Assembly: GCF_900177045.1 (NCBI RefSeq) | Contig: NZ_LT841358.1 | Coordinates: 761,073-825,072 of the forward strand | Direction of reading: 5' to 3' | DNA from: Candidatus Nitrosotalea okcheonensis | Lineage (GTDB): Archaea; Thermoproteota; Nitrososphaeria; Nitrososphaerales; Nitrosopumilaceae | Length of the DNA: 64,000 nt | Part shown: positions 34,006 to 41,193 of the stretch, one piece after another | Layout of the letters: each line of letters starts with the position of its first letter | Numbering within the stretch: position 1 is the stretch's first letter | Made by a program: the position numbers and the translations under genes | Notes under the pieces: generated by a model | What the model was told of the DNA's origin: nothing | Database searches by the model: none | What the model saw: only the letters and a program-made list of their open reading frames with translations

Positions 34006-34656
34006 TTAGTCCCACTTAGACCAAGCTGCCATCCACCTGTAAGTCCATGTTGTGAGTTTAGTTCCTAATGCAGTCATTGTTACTGTCAAAACTGCACTAA
34101 CACCCGCACCTAGCGCAACGGGACTATCATAGAACTTTCCTACTTGGGGTTCTATTGGTGTCATGTATGGAGGCAATGTGGTTCTGGGGTATTTGAAAGC
34201 CATCTCAAGAGGATCATCTATTGTGATTAGATTGATCATGTTGAACAACGCCATTGACATGCCACAAAGCACACCACCGATTAGGATCAAAGAGTGTTTG
34301 TTTCTCTTTGTTGCCCAAAATGCCAAATCCATCAATATTGCAGATGGAATCCATATTGGTACAGTGATGAAGCTGTATGGATATCCTAAGGAAAACCACG
34401 CACCTTTTGCAACCCATGTATACGTTGTCATTATTAGCGCATAGTATGTTGCGGTTCCTGGCACGCCAGTGAACGTAAGGTAATATGCTGCACCGACTGC
34501 GAGCATCAATGATTGTGATAGTGTAAATATCACATAAGATGTCCATGCCCAATCAGTGTAGAATATGTAGTCTCCTGAGTTGATTGTCAACAAGGTTGAG
34601 TTGACTGCTACCACTACTATGAATAAGTAGTGAGTGCATCTTCTTAACCAGACCAT
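34006..34656 (-). CDS. amoA: Ammonia monooxygenase subunit A
   Basis: 216 residues, exactly the archaeal AmoA length. AmoA is a membrane subunit of the copper ammonia monooxygenase that oxidises ammonia to hydroxylamine, the first step of ammonia-based growth. Hallmark stretches are MVWLRRCTHYLFIVVVAVNS (1-20), GDYIFYTDWAWTSYVIF (near 28-44), YYLTFTGVPGTATYYALIM (near 59-77), FKYPRTTLPPYMTPIEPQVG (near 153-172) and the invariant ending TWTYRWMAAWSKWD. No amoX, amoC or amoB gene adjoins it: downstream is a gap of ~190 bp, upstream a divergent promoter. TATA-like CATATTTAAG near 34712-34703 (minus strand) precedes GTAGNNNATCTAC-type elements, suggesting that amoA is under their control. Confidence 0.99.
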   Translation of the reverse strand: MVWLRRCTHYLFIVVVAVNSTLLTINSGDYIFYTDWAWTSYVIFTLSQSLMLAVGAAYYLTFTGVPGTATYYALIMTTYTWVAKGAWFSLGYPYSFITVPIWIPSAILMDLAFWATKRNKHSLILIGGVLCGMSMALFNMINLITIDDPLEMAFKYPRTTLPPYMTPIEPQVGKFYDSPVALGAGVSAVLTVTMTALGTKLTTWTYRWMAAWSKWD

Positions 34657-34667
34657 TTGATAACATA

Positions 34668-34724
34668 GTAGAATATCTACTTATTTAGGTTTTCTACATA
34701 ATCTTAAATATGTAGCATATCTAC
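34668..34724. promoter_or_regulatory. GTAGNNNATCTAC operators at the amoA promoter
   Basis: Perfect elements GTAGAATATCTAC (34668-34680) and GTAGCATATCTAC (34712-34724) with a degenerate copy TTAGGTTTTCTAC (34685-34697) 17 bp from the first. A TATA-like sequence CTTAAATATG (34703-34712), usable on both strands, lies between the second and third. For amoA two elements are downstream of TATA; for the divergent structured RNA one is. Confidence 0.78.
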
Positions 34725-34735
34725 ATATATGCAAT

Positions 34736-34826
34736 CTGCGGAGTTGACTGCCCCTAAAAGGCAGCGTCTTAGCCAGACAAACTCCGTAGATAATTTAATT
34801 TATAAAAAATCCATTTTACTTTTTTT
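34736..34826 (+). ncRNA. Candidate structured small RNA, three-way junction, divergent to amoA
   Basis: 34736-34789 folds as a three-way junction: outer stem CTGCGGAGTT (34736-34745) with AACTCCGTAG (34780-34789), one G-T pair; hairpin CTGCC-loop-GGCAG (34748-34764); hairpin GTCT-TAGCC-AGAC (34766-34778). A TATA-like CTTAAATATG centred near 34708 would start plus-strand transcription at about 34735, precisely at the stem. A run TTTTACTTTTTTTAC (34812-34826) follows and could terminate it. It is G+C-richer than its surroundings. It is not a tRNA (only two internal hairpins, ~55 nt). Identity unknown; the fold is also possible on the other strand. Confidence 0.55.
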
Positions 34827-35012
34827 ACACATCTTCTTTAAGATCAATTGCTCATAAATTAATAAATTCTTGTAAAAAGAGCATTAGTAAATTGTGACCA
34901 CATATATGATTTGGCGGTCAATATAATTATGAATTATGAAGATATTGCATGAAAAAATGCAGGCCAAAATCACAGAGAATGCAATTTCAAATAATTCACG
35001 GTGTGCCTTTTA

Positions 35013-35357
35013 ATGGTAAAGGCTATGGTATTTGCAGCAATAGGTGGTGGCGTCGCAGTAGCTGTAGTTTTAACATTATTTTTCTTCAATTTAGGTGCAA
35101 CTCAATACCAGATGTCAGTTGAAGTCCAAACAGGGACGTCAATGGGCAACATGGGCTATACTGATCTAAAAATTAAAAATACTGGAACCTCAGAGTTGAC
35201 CAATATCAAAGCAGATTATGGCCAAACTTCTGAAAAAATAGCATCTCTTGAACCTGGTCAATGGGTAGATGTCGCTCCGCCCGCTTCGGCAACAATGGTG
35301 ACAGTAACATGCGATCAAAATGTAACTGTAATAAAAGCGATATCATCTATGGGTTAA
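35013..35357 (+). CDS. Membrane-anchored small Ig-like protein, paralogue of 31664
   Basis: 114 residues from ATG 35013 (a GTG at 35001 would add four). Anchor helix AAIGGGVAVAVVLTLFFF (about 6-23), then a beta domain with TDLKIKNTGTSELTNIKADYG (near 49-69) and VAPPASATMVTVTCDQNVTV. It matches the 31664 protein in anchor, middle and end. The two genes flank amoA at 2-3 kb distance, hinting at a common process in the outer face of the membrane, but nothing direct shows it. Confidence 0.7.
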   Translation: MVKAMVFAAIGGGVAVAVVLTLFFFNLGATQYQMSVEVQTGTSMGNMGYTDLKIKNTGTSELTNIKADYGQTSEKIASLEPGQWVDVAPPASATMVTVTCDQNVTVIKAISSMG

Positions 35358-35418
35358 CTCGGAAAATGTCTACAAAGTTTATGATCTACATCTACGTTTG
35401 TTTTCTGCACTTTAACCA

Positions 35419-36318
35419 CTATCCTGTTTCTTCATACACTGCTACACGACAACTTTTTGGCAGAAATACATAGAGAAGCTGCATGTTGGAATTAAAGGCA
35501 AGCGTATGTGCACCCTCTTCAGTTTTGATTCTTTCGCTTATTGAAAATTCCTTGGAATCTATTGCCTCAATTATTCCGGGTTTTCCTATTGCACAGTAGA
35601 GACGTATCATGGATTTGTTATACCAAATCACATCTGGTTCTCCACCTATTGATACCGATGAAATCTCGCGGCCATTTTCTATGTCAATCAGAACAAGTTT
35701 TTTTGCATCACATGCGATGAATGCATGTCCAACACTATCAAGATCTAGACCATGAGGACCAAGTGCTGAGACAGACAGAAAATTCTTCTGACTTCTAGTC
35801 TTTGGTTCAATTAAGGAAAGTCCGGGTGGATCTCGAATATTTACTAGAAACAAATCGGATCTCTTATCATATGTGCACCAGCGAGGTCTTCCTGGAAGAA
35901 TTATCGTATAAAGATATTCTCCAGAATATGGATCAAGTATCATGGCTTGATATTTCTCTGTATCTGCTACGAGCAGCTGTTTACGTACTGAATCCCAAGC
36001 TAAACCATTAGGTTTTGGCCCTACCTTTAACTCTCTTAAGACATTGTTACTATTTGCATCTATGACTAGGACCTTGCCCTTACCTCTGGATGCTACAAAT
36101 ATGAGATTTTCACTCTGTGCACATAGAACACCGCTTGCCTCAGGACAGCCTCGGATTGTGGCAAGATGACAGTTCTTCAAACCATTTATTATCTCAACGG
36201 TCCCGTTTGCAGTGTGTGCAAGAAATACTTTGCCACTTGAAAGATGAATATCAGCATGATCGAATCCACCAGAATCATGACTGGGCAGGTCAATGTAGTT
36301 TCTAAACTTTAGTGCCAT
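35419..36318 (-). CDS. YVTN-type beta-propeller without signal peptide
   Basis: 299 residues of propeller blades: KVFLAHTANGTVEIINGLKN (near 31-50), IFVASRGKGKVLVIDANSNNV (near 73-93), QLLVADTEKYQAMILDPYSGE (near 114-134), HAFIACDAKKLVLIDIENG (near 197-215) and LYVFLPKSCRVAVYEE at the end. Unlike the 25891 protein there is no signal peptide, so it is probably cytoplasmic. Its start overlaps the stop of the upstream AsnC-type gene by 10 bp, making a coupled pair. Function unknown. Confidence 0.82.
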   Translation of the reverse strand: MALKFRNYIDLPSHDSGGFDHADIHLSSGKVFLAHTANGTVEIINGLKNCHLATIRGCPEASGVLCAQSENLIFVASRGKGKVLVIDANSNNVLRELKVGPKPNGLAWDSVRKQLLVADTEKYQAMILDPYSGEYLYTIILPGRPRWCTYDKRSDLFLVNIRDPPGLSLIEPKTRSQKNFLSVSALGPHGLDLDSVGHAFIACDAKKLVLIDIENGREISSVSIGGEPDVIWYNKSMIRLYCAIGKPGIIEAIDSKEFSISERIKTEEGAHTLAFNSNMQLLYVFLPKSCRVAVYEETG

Positions 36319-36620
36319 TCCATAACATCTTGTCTGTTTTCAGTTGATAAAGGTAAACATAGAAGTGTAGTAGTAGAATGAATTCCATCAATTTTGCGAA
36401 TCTTCCAATTAATGGTCTCTTTGATGATATCAACAGTTATTGCTTCTAGTTTTACAATGATATCATAATTTCCAGAAATTTGTTGTATTTCTTTTATAGA
36501 TTTTATTGAATAAAGTTTTTCCATTATTGATGCCTCTTTACCCTGTTCGCAATTTATCAATATGAAAACCATGACAGGGCCAAGTTGTTTGGATATGTTT
36601 GTACGGTGTTGGAGATCCAT
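36309..36620 (-). CDS. Stand-alone Lrp/AsnC ligand-binding (RAM) domain protein
   Basis: 103 residues, only the effector-binding alpha-beta domain of Lrp/AsnC regulators: VMVFILINCEQGKEASIMEKL (near 16-36), IKEIQQISGNYDIIVKLEAIT (near 42-62) and IRKIDGIHSTTTLLCL (near 74-89). No helix-turn-helix is present, so it cannot bind DNA alone; such single-domain proteins can bind amino acids or modulate full Lrp proteins. It is coupled to the propeller gene at 35419. Confidence 0.85.
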   Translation of the reverse strand: MDLQHRTNISKQLGPVMVFILINCEQGKEASIMEKLYSIKSIKEIQQISGNYDIIVKLEAITVDIIKETINWKIRKIDGIHSTTTLLCLPLSTENRQDVMEWH

Positions 36621-36713
36621 CAGATGTTATCCCATGAGACATAATGCAATCAAAAATAAAATGACCACGCATTTCTAAATCAGGTCACAGACTCCCAAAT
36701 TTCAAAAAGTTGT

Positions 36714-36797
36714 CTAAATAAATTCAATGTTGAAGACAAGCATCAATATGATGGCTATCGCAATTATCCCAATTAAAAGAAAACCAAACTTACTCAT
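36714..36797 (-). CDS. 27-residue single-helix membrane peptide
   Basis: From ATG 36797 to TAG 36716-36714 on the minus strand: MSKFGFLLIGIIAIAIILML followed by seven residues. Almost entirely one membrane helix. It is divergent from the 34-residue peptide at 36892 and shares with it the operators at 36808-36852. The TATA box TTATATAC (36861-36854, minus strand) has the elements just downstream, the same architecture as at the other operator sites. Confidence 0.6.
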   Translation of the reverse strand: MSKFGFLLIGIIAIAIILMLVFNIEFI

Positions 36798-36807
36798 GCA
36801 CTATCCT

Positions 36808-36852
36808 GTGTTACATCTATCATGTAGTACATCTACTATGTAGAGACACTAC
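36808..36852. promoter_or_regulatory. Three tandem GTAG-type operators between two membrane-peptide genes
   Basis: Elements start at 36808 (degenerate, GTGTTACATCTAT), 36824 (perfect, GTAGTACATCTAC) and 36840 (one change, GTAGAGACACTAC), each 16 bp apart. A symmetrical TATA region CGTATATAAG (36852-36861) adjoins the last element and can serve either direction. Confidence 0.75.
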
Positions 36853-36891
36853 GTATATAAGTATGTTTTTGATAATTGCATTAGAATAACA

Positions 36892-36996
36892 ATGGATGTA
36901 GATCCAACAGGTCAAATGTATGCATGGGGCGCCATGGTTGCAATCAGTGCAATTTCTGCTGCAATAGGCATATTTACAATTCAGCGACGCAAGTAG
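36892..36996 (+). CDS. 34-residue single-helix membrane peptide
   Basis: From ATG 36892 to TAG 36994-36996. A short acidic N-terminus, MDVDPTGQMYAWG, leads into one helix (about residues 14-30) and a basic end QRRK, so the C-terminus should be cytoplasmic. TATA box GTATATAAG (36853-36861) lies about 32 bp upstream, giving a leader of only a few bases. Operators shared with the opposite 27-residue peptide. Confidence 0.62.
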   Translation: MDVDPTGQMYAWGAMVAISAISAAIGIFTIQRRK

Positions 36997-37547
36997 ACAA
37001 ATTATGCCCCTATTGTAAGAACCCACTCTGCTTTTTCTCAGATGTCGTTCATGTAACATGTAGACAGAATATTCTAGATCTAATTGTAACTTGGTTCATT
37101 GTTCAATCAGATTAATTTTTTGTAAAGATTGACCCAAAATTATCACTAACACCGGTATTTTTTGTAGATCCAGTTTTGTACAAAATATTCTAAAAGAAAT
37201 CTCATAAAACAAAGCTGAATCTTGGAATGCTTCTATACTGACATGGTTCATATAATTTCAAACACAAGTCTTCAAAATATCGTTGAAGACAACAATCTCC
37301 CGGTGGACTCATTCTTTTCTGGGTGCATTTATGAGACTTTCTTGATAATCTAAAACGAACTTAACATTCTAAATCAAGAAAATATACAAAAATTGTACAA
37401 GATTTCAATATGAATATACTAAAAATTAACAAAACTTGTGAGTTAACGGAGAATTGGAATTATGTTCAACGCTCAGATAATTATTGATTACAACATAGCT
37501 GAATTTCAATCACATCCATTAAATCAAAAACCATTTCTAGTGATTGC
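36997..37547. other. Intergenic stretch with no convincing gene
   Basis: About 550 bp, A+T-rich. One 36-codon frame (ATG 37243 to TAA 37351-37353, beginning MVHIISNTSLQNIVEDNN) has no recognised motif. A longer frame from 37462 overlaps the zinc-finger gene in another phase and the end of the ATPase gene, and is taken as a shadow. No repeat, tRNA or hairpin of note. Confidence 0.45.
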
Positions 37548-37682
37548 ATGCCAACATGTAAAGAATGCAATATTGTTTTTTACTCACAAGAAGGGTTTCA
37601 AGTACACGTTGAGAAAGTCCACAACAAACCCAATTCGTCGGACTCGTTTGCTCAGCAACAGAGAGACAAGGTTGCACTCTAG
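37548..37682 (+). CDS. Small C2H2 zinc-finger protein (44 residues)
   Basis: From ATG 37548 to TAG 37680-37682. The translation is a single classical C2H2 finger: Cys4 and Cys7 (CKEC), Phe11, Phe17, His20 and His25, i.e. C-x2-C-x12-H-x4-H, followed by a polar tail rich in Ser, Asn and Gln. Single C2H2 proteins of this size are known in archaea and their viruses and plasmids and usually bind DNA. It converges with the TraG/VirD4-type gene ending at 37694. Confidence 0.75.
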   Translation: MPTCKECNIVFYSQEGFQVHVEKVHNKPNSSDSFAQQQRDKVAL

Positions 37683-37693
37683 TTGTACCATAG

Positions 37694-40141
37694 TCACCGT
37701 TGTTTTTTTCTTGTTATTACCTTGCCATTTTTCACATACACATAGTTTCCCCTATTTTCAAGAAGCGTCTTTGCAAAGGTTCCGCATTCTAGATCCAATA
37801 CCAAGTCCTTTAATCCTCGATCGCTGAGTTTTGAAAAATCAAACCCTGCAGGTTTCTTGTCTTTTGTATCGGATAATACAGCCGTGTCATTTTTCTGCTC
37901 TGCTTCTAAATTATGAGAGTCCAAGTTTTCACCGAGTTTTTCGTCTTTCCCTGGCGATATGAGACATTCCTGCCTTTTGGCTTGGGCGATGTTTTTTCCT
38001 TCCAAGTCAAATTTTGCATTCTTGGTCTCGATACCGCCCCGTTCTGTCACACCATTTTGCTCAAGTTTCCATAAAATCTTCATTACATCACATGCAGAAA
38101 ATTCTGCTTTGTAGTCAATAGACTGTGCCGTACCACTGCCTTTTAGTATGTTGTACACCATAAGTTCCTCCCCAGTTAGGCAAGATATGAAATTGTCATG
38201 TATGTTGCCAAGTCGCCCTACTACATCAGGCATGATGATTGCGATATTATAAAACTGCCTAGCAATGTTATTCTTGTTCATCGCATCTACAACATACTGT
38301 TTGTGCTTGTCTGAGAAAACTATGAACCATACATCGTACCCAAGTTCAAAGTTTTTCCTGAAATTCTCAACAACCTGAGATTCATGTTTTGTTGGGTCTA
38401 TCTCTACCTCTACTGCAATTATTTTTTCAGACCAATACAGAGGATCATACGTTATTTCTTTTGAAGCCTTGCGTCTTTGTAATTCAAATATTAAAAGATC
38501 CGGCCTCTGTTCTGCCCTGTCGCCAAGATCTGGAATACAAAACTTGAATGTTTTTTGCTGCATGTTCATTATCAGAAATATTGTAGCCTGGTGCAGTGGA
38601 GACCCTGCACGTCTTCCTATTGCAGTTTGTGAGAAAAAACTATTGTATGCAAGGCCCGACAATACATAACTGATAGCAAGTTTGTCACCGCCATCGTTAA
38701 ATATCGTATTTTTGCGCTCCACCAGATGTAATTGATTAACTAGGATATCATCGAGTTTTGAAAAAACATCTCGCTTGTTTACTGGAAACATTTTGTAAAC
38801 AAATTCATAGATCTCATCTTTTGTCATGTCCCTATTTTCATTATACAGTAAGAGCAAGATTGTTGCCTCAAGTGGTGTTACCTGTGGTGACGGGTGTTGA
38901 GACTTGGTCGGCATGACATATCTTTGAAGAGATGTTGGTTCGCCATACTTTTCCACACTGTATCTTGCCAATTCTTTCCAATCTTTTCTTCTATCAACTA
39001 TTGGAAGTGCCATCAACAATCCAGTATGTTGCGGATTCCCCTGGGAATAAAAGGCAAATCTTCCCTGCGTCATGGATGTGAGTTGCTCTACCGATACTGG
39101 CATTACAGTCTTGAACATGTTTGCAGTCTCCAAATCCACTTTGAAGCAAACTAGCGTACGAACCAGTGCAGATATCTCCTTTGCAAATTCCCTTGGGAAT
39201 GTATTGATGGTTTGTGTCGCAATTGTCACTTTCATGTTTGCCTTTCTCATTGTGTTTAGCAATTCCCTTAGCGCAAATGGGGCAAAAAGATGCGCCTCGT
39301 CAACATACATGAAAAATGATCTTGTTGTACCAACAGGCCTTCCAAACCTTTTTCTTGCTTCCACATAGACCATGTTGATTAGAATAGTCCCAAGGAACGA
39401 TATCACATCGTCAGAGCCGCCACTTGATAAATCCACTATTACCCACTTGTCTGATTCCATTATATCCCCAAAGTCAATCGTTGATTTTGCAGTGTCAAGT
39501 ATTGCTGCTACCTGAGGGGTTGACAAGATCTTGTCAAGTTTGTTGTACGCTGAACGACCGGCATCTTTTTGATATTGTTGAGGAAACAAGACATTCCAGA
39601 AATGTCTGACATCTCTGTTTGCAACTTTATTCATAAAAACAGAACGCATTCTCTCATCTGTGATTATTTTTACCAAGTCTCTAAGTGTCGAGTCTTCTAT
39701 CTCTACAAGTGCATTTGCACCATTTCGTAGCAAGGCCTCAAGCTGTGGACCCCATGAATCGTGATATATGTTTCGTAATGCATTTACAAGATTCATGGCA
39801 ACAACATACCTGTCACTACCACTCTTTACCTCAAGTGGGTTTATTTTTACAATTTTTCCCCACAAGCGCACAGTATCCAAACTGATGTAGATTACGCGGT
39901 CCTTTTTTGATTCCGGAATCATTCTTAGTACATCTTGTGCCAAGGTTCCATGTGGGTCAACAAGCATGAACCATTGATCTCTGTTTATGTTCTGGTTTAT
40001 CAGTATGGTATCCACAATACTTTTTCCTGAACCAATCTAGCCAAAGATTCCCGTGTGTATCTGCTCATTTCGTGATATTCCTGCAGTCATGCCATTGTCA
40101 TTAGAACCAAGAACTGTCATGTCAGACTTGCCAGAACTCAT
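37694..40141 (-). pseudogene. TraG/VirD4/HerA-type ATPase with in-frame amber codon in Walker A
   Basis: From ATG 40141 the frame reads 34 codons, ending HTGIFG, then TAG (40039-40037), then IGSGKS: the stop replaces one residue of the P-loop, where relatives have GxxGSGKS, usually with Gln (CAG) or a similar residue. The frame then continues for 780 codons; a GTG at 40015 could restart after the P-loop but would give a motor without Walker A. Downstream features are intact: Walker B FFMYVDEAHLF, the sensor ATQTINTFPREFAKE, a helical middle, and a C-terminal domain with RPDLLIFEL and IAVEVEIDPTKHESQVVENF resembling the PD-(D/E)xK-like fold of replication-relaxation proteins. Either a recent nonsense mutation, a sequencing error, or stop readthrough. 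Intact, it would pump DNA. Confidence 0.8.
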
Positions 40142-40295
40142 GATTTGTAGAAATATTCTATTTTAAAAAGTCAAAATGTGTCCAATTAGAACAGAATTAT
40201 GTCTCATGGTCATACTTGACAATAAAATTAAGTTAAAAATAAAACTAGTTAGAACTGCAGATTTTGTTATTATGTGATGATCCCACAAAAACAGT

Positions 40296-40427
40296 TTAGC
40301 TGTGAGATTTTTTCAATTTTGAAACTGCATATTCAAATCCATGTGACCTGCTAGAAAACACCTTTTCCTTAATTTGTTGGTCTATCCATTTTACCAGTTC
40401 TGCATCAATACTGATGGTAAGTTTCAT
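40296..40427 (-). CDS. Ribbon-helix-helix DNA-binding protein (43 residues)
   Basis: From ATG 40427 to TAA 40298-40296; a TTG at 40436 could add three residues. The protein starts MKLTISIDAELVKWIDQQIK, the beta strand with alternating Thr/Ile/Ile and first helix of a CopG/Arc-type ribbon-helix-helix, and continues with a turn (FSSRSHGFEYAVSKLKK) forming the second helix. Such proteins dimerise and bind short palindromes, usually in their own promoters. A pair of inverted repeats lies just upstream at 40449-40497. It may be an antitoxin-type or element-borne regulator, but no toxin gene adjoins it. Confidence 0.78.
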   Translation of the reverse strand: MKLTISIDAELVKWIDQQIKEKVFSSRSHGFEYAVSKLKKSHS

Positions 40428-40448
40428 CTTTGCCAATAGTATGACTAT

Positions 40449-40497
40449 GTAATACCGATTCATTTAACTAGAGGTATTACTTTACCTTACTAGGTAA
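40449..40497. promoter_or_regulatory. Two inverted repeats upstream of the RHH gene
   Basis: An 8-bp perfect inverted repeat GTAATACC (40449-40456) / GGTATTAC (40473-40480), spacer 16 bp, is followed by a 6-bp perfect repeat TTACCT (40482-40487) / AGGTAA (40492-40497), spacer TACT. A further GTAATA lies at 40504. The arrangement fits operators for the adjacent RHH protein and may also control the genes at 40545 and 40726. Confidence 0.65.
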
Positions 40498-40544
40498 GGG
40501 AATGTAATAATGATTAACAAAATTCTGAAGATGTTTTTTGATCA

Positions 40545-40703
40545 ATGCGAATATGCAAAAAATGTCAATTTTATGACAATAATAACTATGACCAATATTA
40601 CAAATCAGATATGCTGTGTGGAATAAAGAGAGAAAAAGACGTGGTCAAACTTGGGGACAGATCTCTCAAAAGCATCATAAGAAATCTGACAATTGATAAA
40701 TGA
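40545..40703 (+). CDS. Small Cys-containing protein (52 residues)
   Basis: From ATG 40545 to TGA 40701-40703: MRICKKCQFYDNNNYDQYYK, then SDMLCGIKREKDVVKLGDRS and a basic end. CKKC at residues 4-7 and Cys25 suggest an incomplete zinc site. It is followed 22 bp later by the winged-helix gene at 40726 on the same strand. No family recognised. A competing frame from 40511 in another phase ends early and looks random. Confidence 0.5.
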   Translation: MRICKKCQFYDNNNYDQYYKSDMLCGIKREKDVVKLGDRSLKSIIRNLTIDK

Positions 40704-40725
40704 TATAAAATTATGAGCCAGCAAT

Positions 40726-41193
40726 TTGCAAGGAGAAAAAGTCAACAAAAATGTGCCCAAGAAAGGTGTGAATGTCTTGGAAAGTAATGTACATTCCAGC
40801 CGTGATAAAGACAGACACAGCACAACAAAAAATGATATAGAAATACAGAAAACAATAGATTTGTTATCACTCTTATCAAAACTACATGCCTTGAAGATCT
40901 TTACTCTTGCAAAGGATGGCATAAAATCGCATATTGGTACGCACTCTGAGATTGGGCTAACAAAAAAGCAGTATTATCTTAGACTTAATCAGCTAGTCAA
41001 GGCTGGTCTTTTGGTAAAATATGATGACACGTATAATCATACAACACTTGGCAAAATCATTTATCATGATTATCTCCTACGACTTGAAAAGGATATTTCA
41101 AATTCTAAATACATGGAGATGATAGATGTGCTAAACCAGTCTTCCAAGTTCAGTAAAGACGAGATTAAAGAAATTTTTCCAAATATGAGATGA
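40726..41193 (+). CDS. Winged-helix DNA-binding protein
   Basis: Up to 155 residues; TTG 40726 gives the longest form, but the first ~35 residues are polar and the real start may be the GTG within KKGVNVLES. The core is a winged helix: LLSLLSKLHALKIFTLAKDGIKSH (near 47-70), then GLTKKQYYLRLNQLVKAGLLVKYDDTY (near 77-103) with HTTLGKIIYHDYLLRLEKDI as the wing and dimer helix. Similar regulators are very common in ammonia-oxidising archaea. It lies near the RHH gene and may control local genes. Confidence 0.72.
   Translation: MQGEKVNKNVPKKGVNVLESNVHSSRDKDRHSTTKNDIEIQKTIDLLSLLSKLHALKIFTLAKDGIKSHIGTHSEIGLTKKQYYLRLNQLVKAGLLVKYDDTYNHTTLGKIIYHDYLLRLEKDISNSKYMEMIDVLNQSSKFSKDEIKEIFPNMR

Noticed and set aside
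34736-34789. tRNA gene beside amoA
   Set aside because: Only two hairpins inside the closing stem, no TPsiC arm and too short; called as an unknown structured RNA instead.
35378-35395. GATCTACATCTACG near the end of the 35013 gene as an operator copy
   Set aside because: No GTAG half at the required spacing and no promoter nearby.
37462-37827. 121-codon plus-strand frame
   Set aside because: Overlaps the C2H2 zinc-finger gene in another phase and the end of the ATPase gene; low-quality composition.
39072-39368. 98-codon plus-strand frame within the ATPase gene
   Set aside because: Antisense to conserved Walker B and sensor segments of the ATPase.
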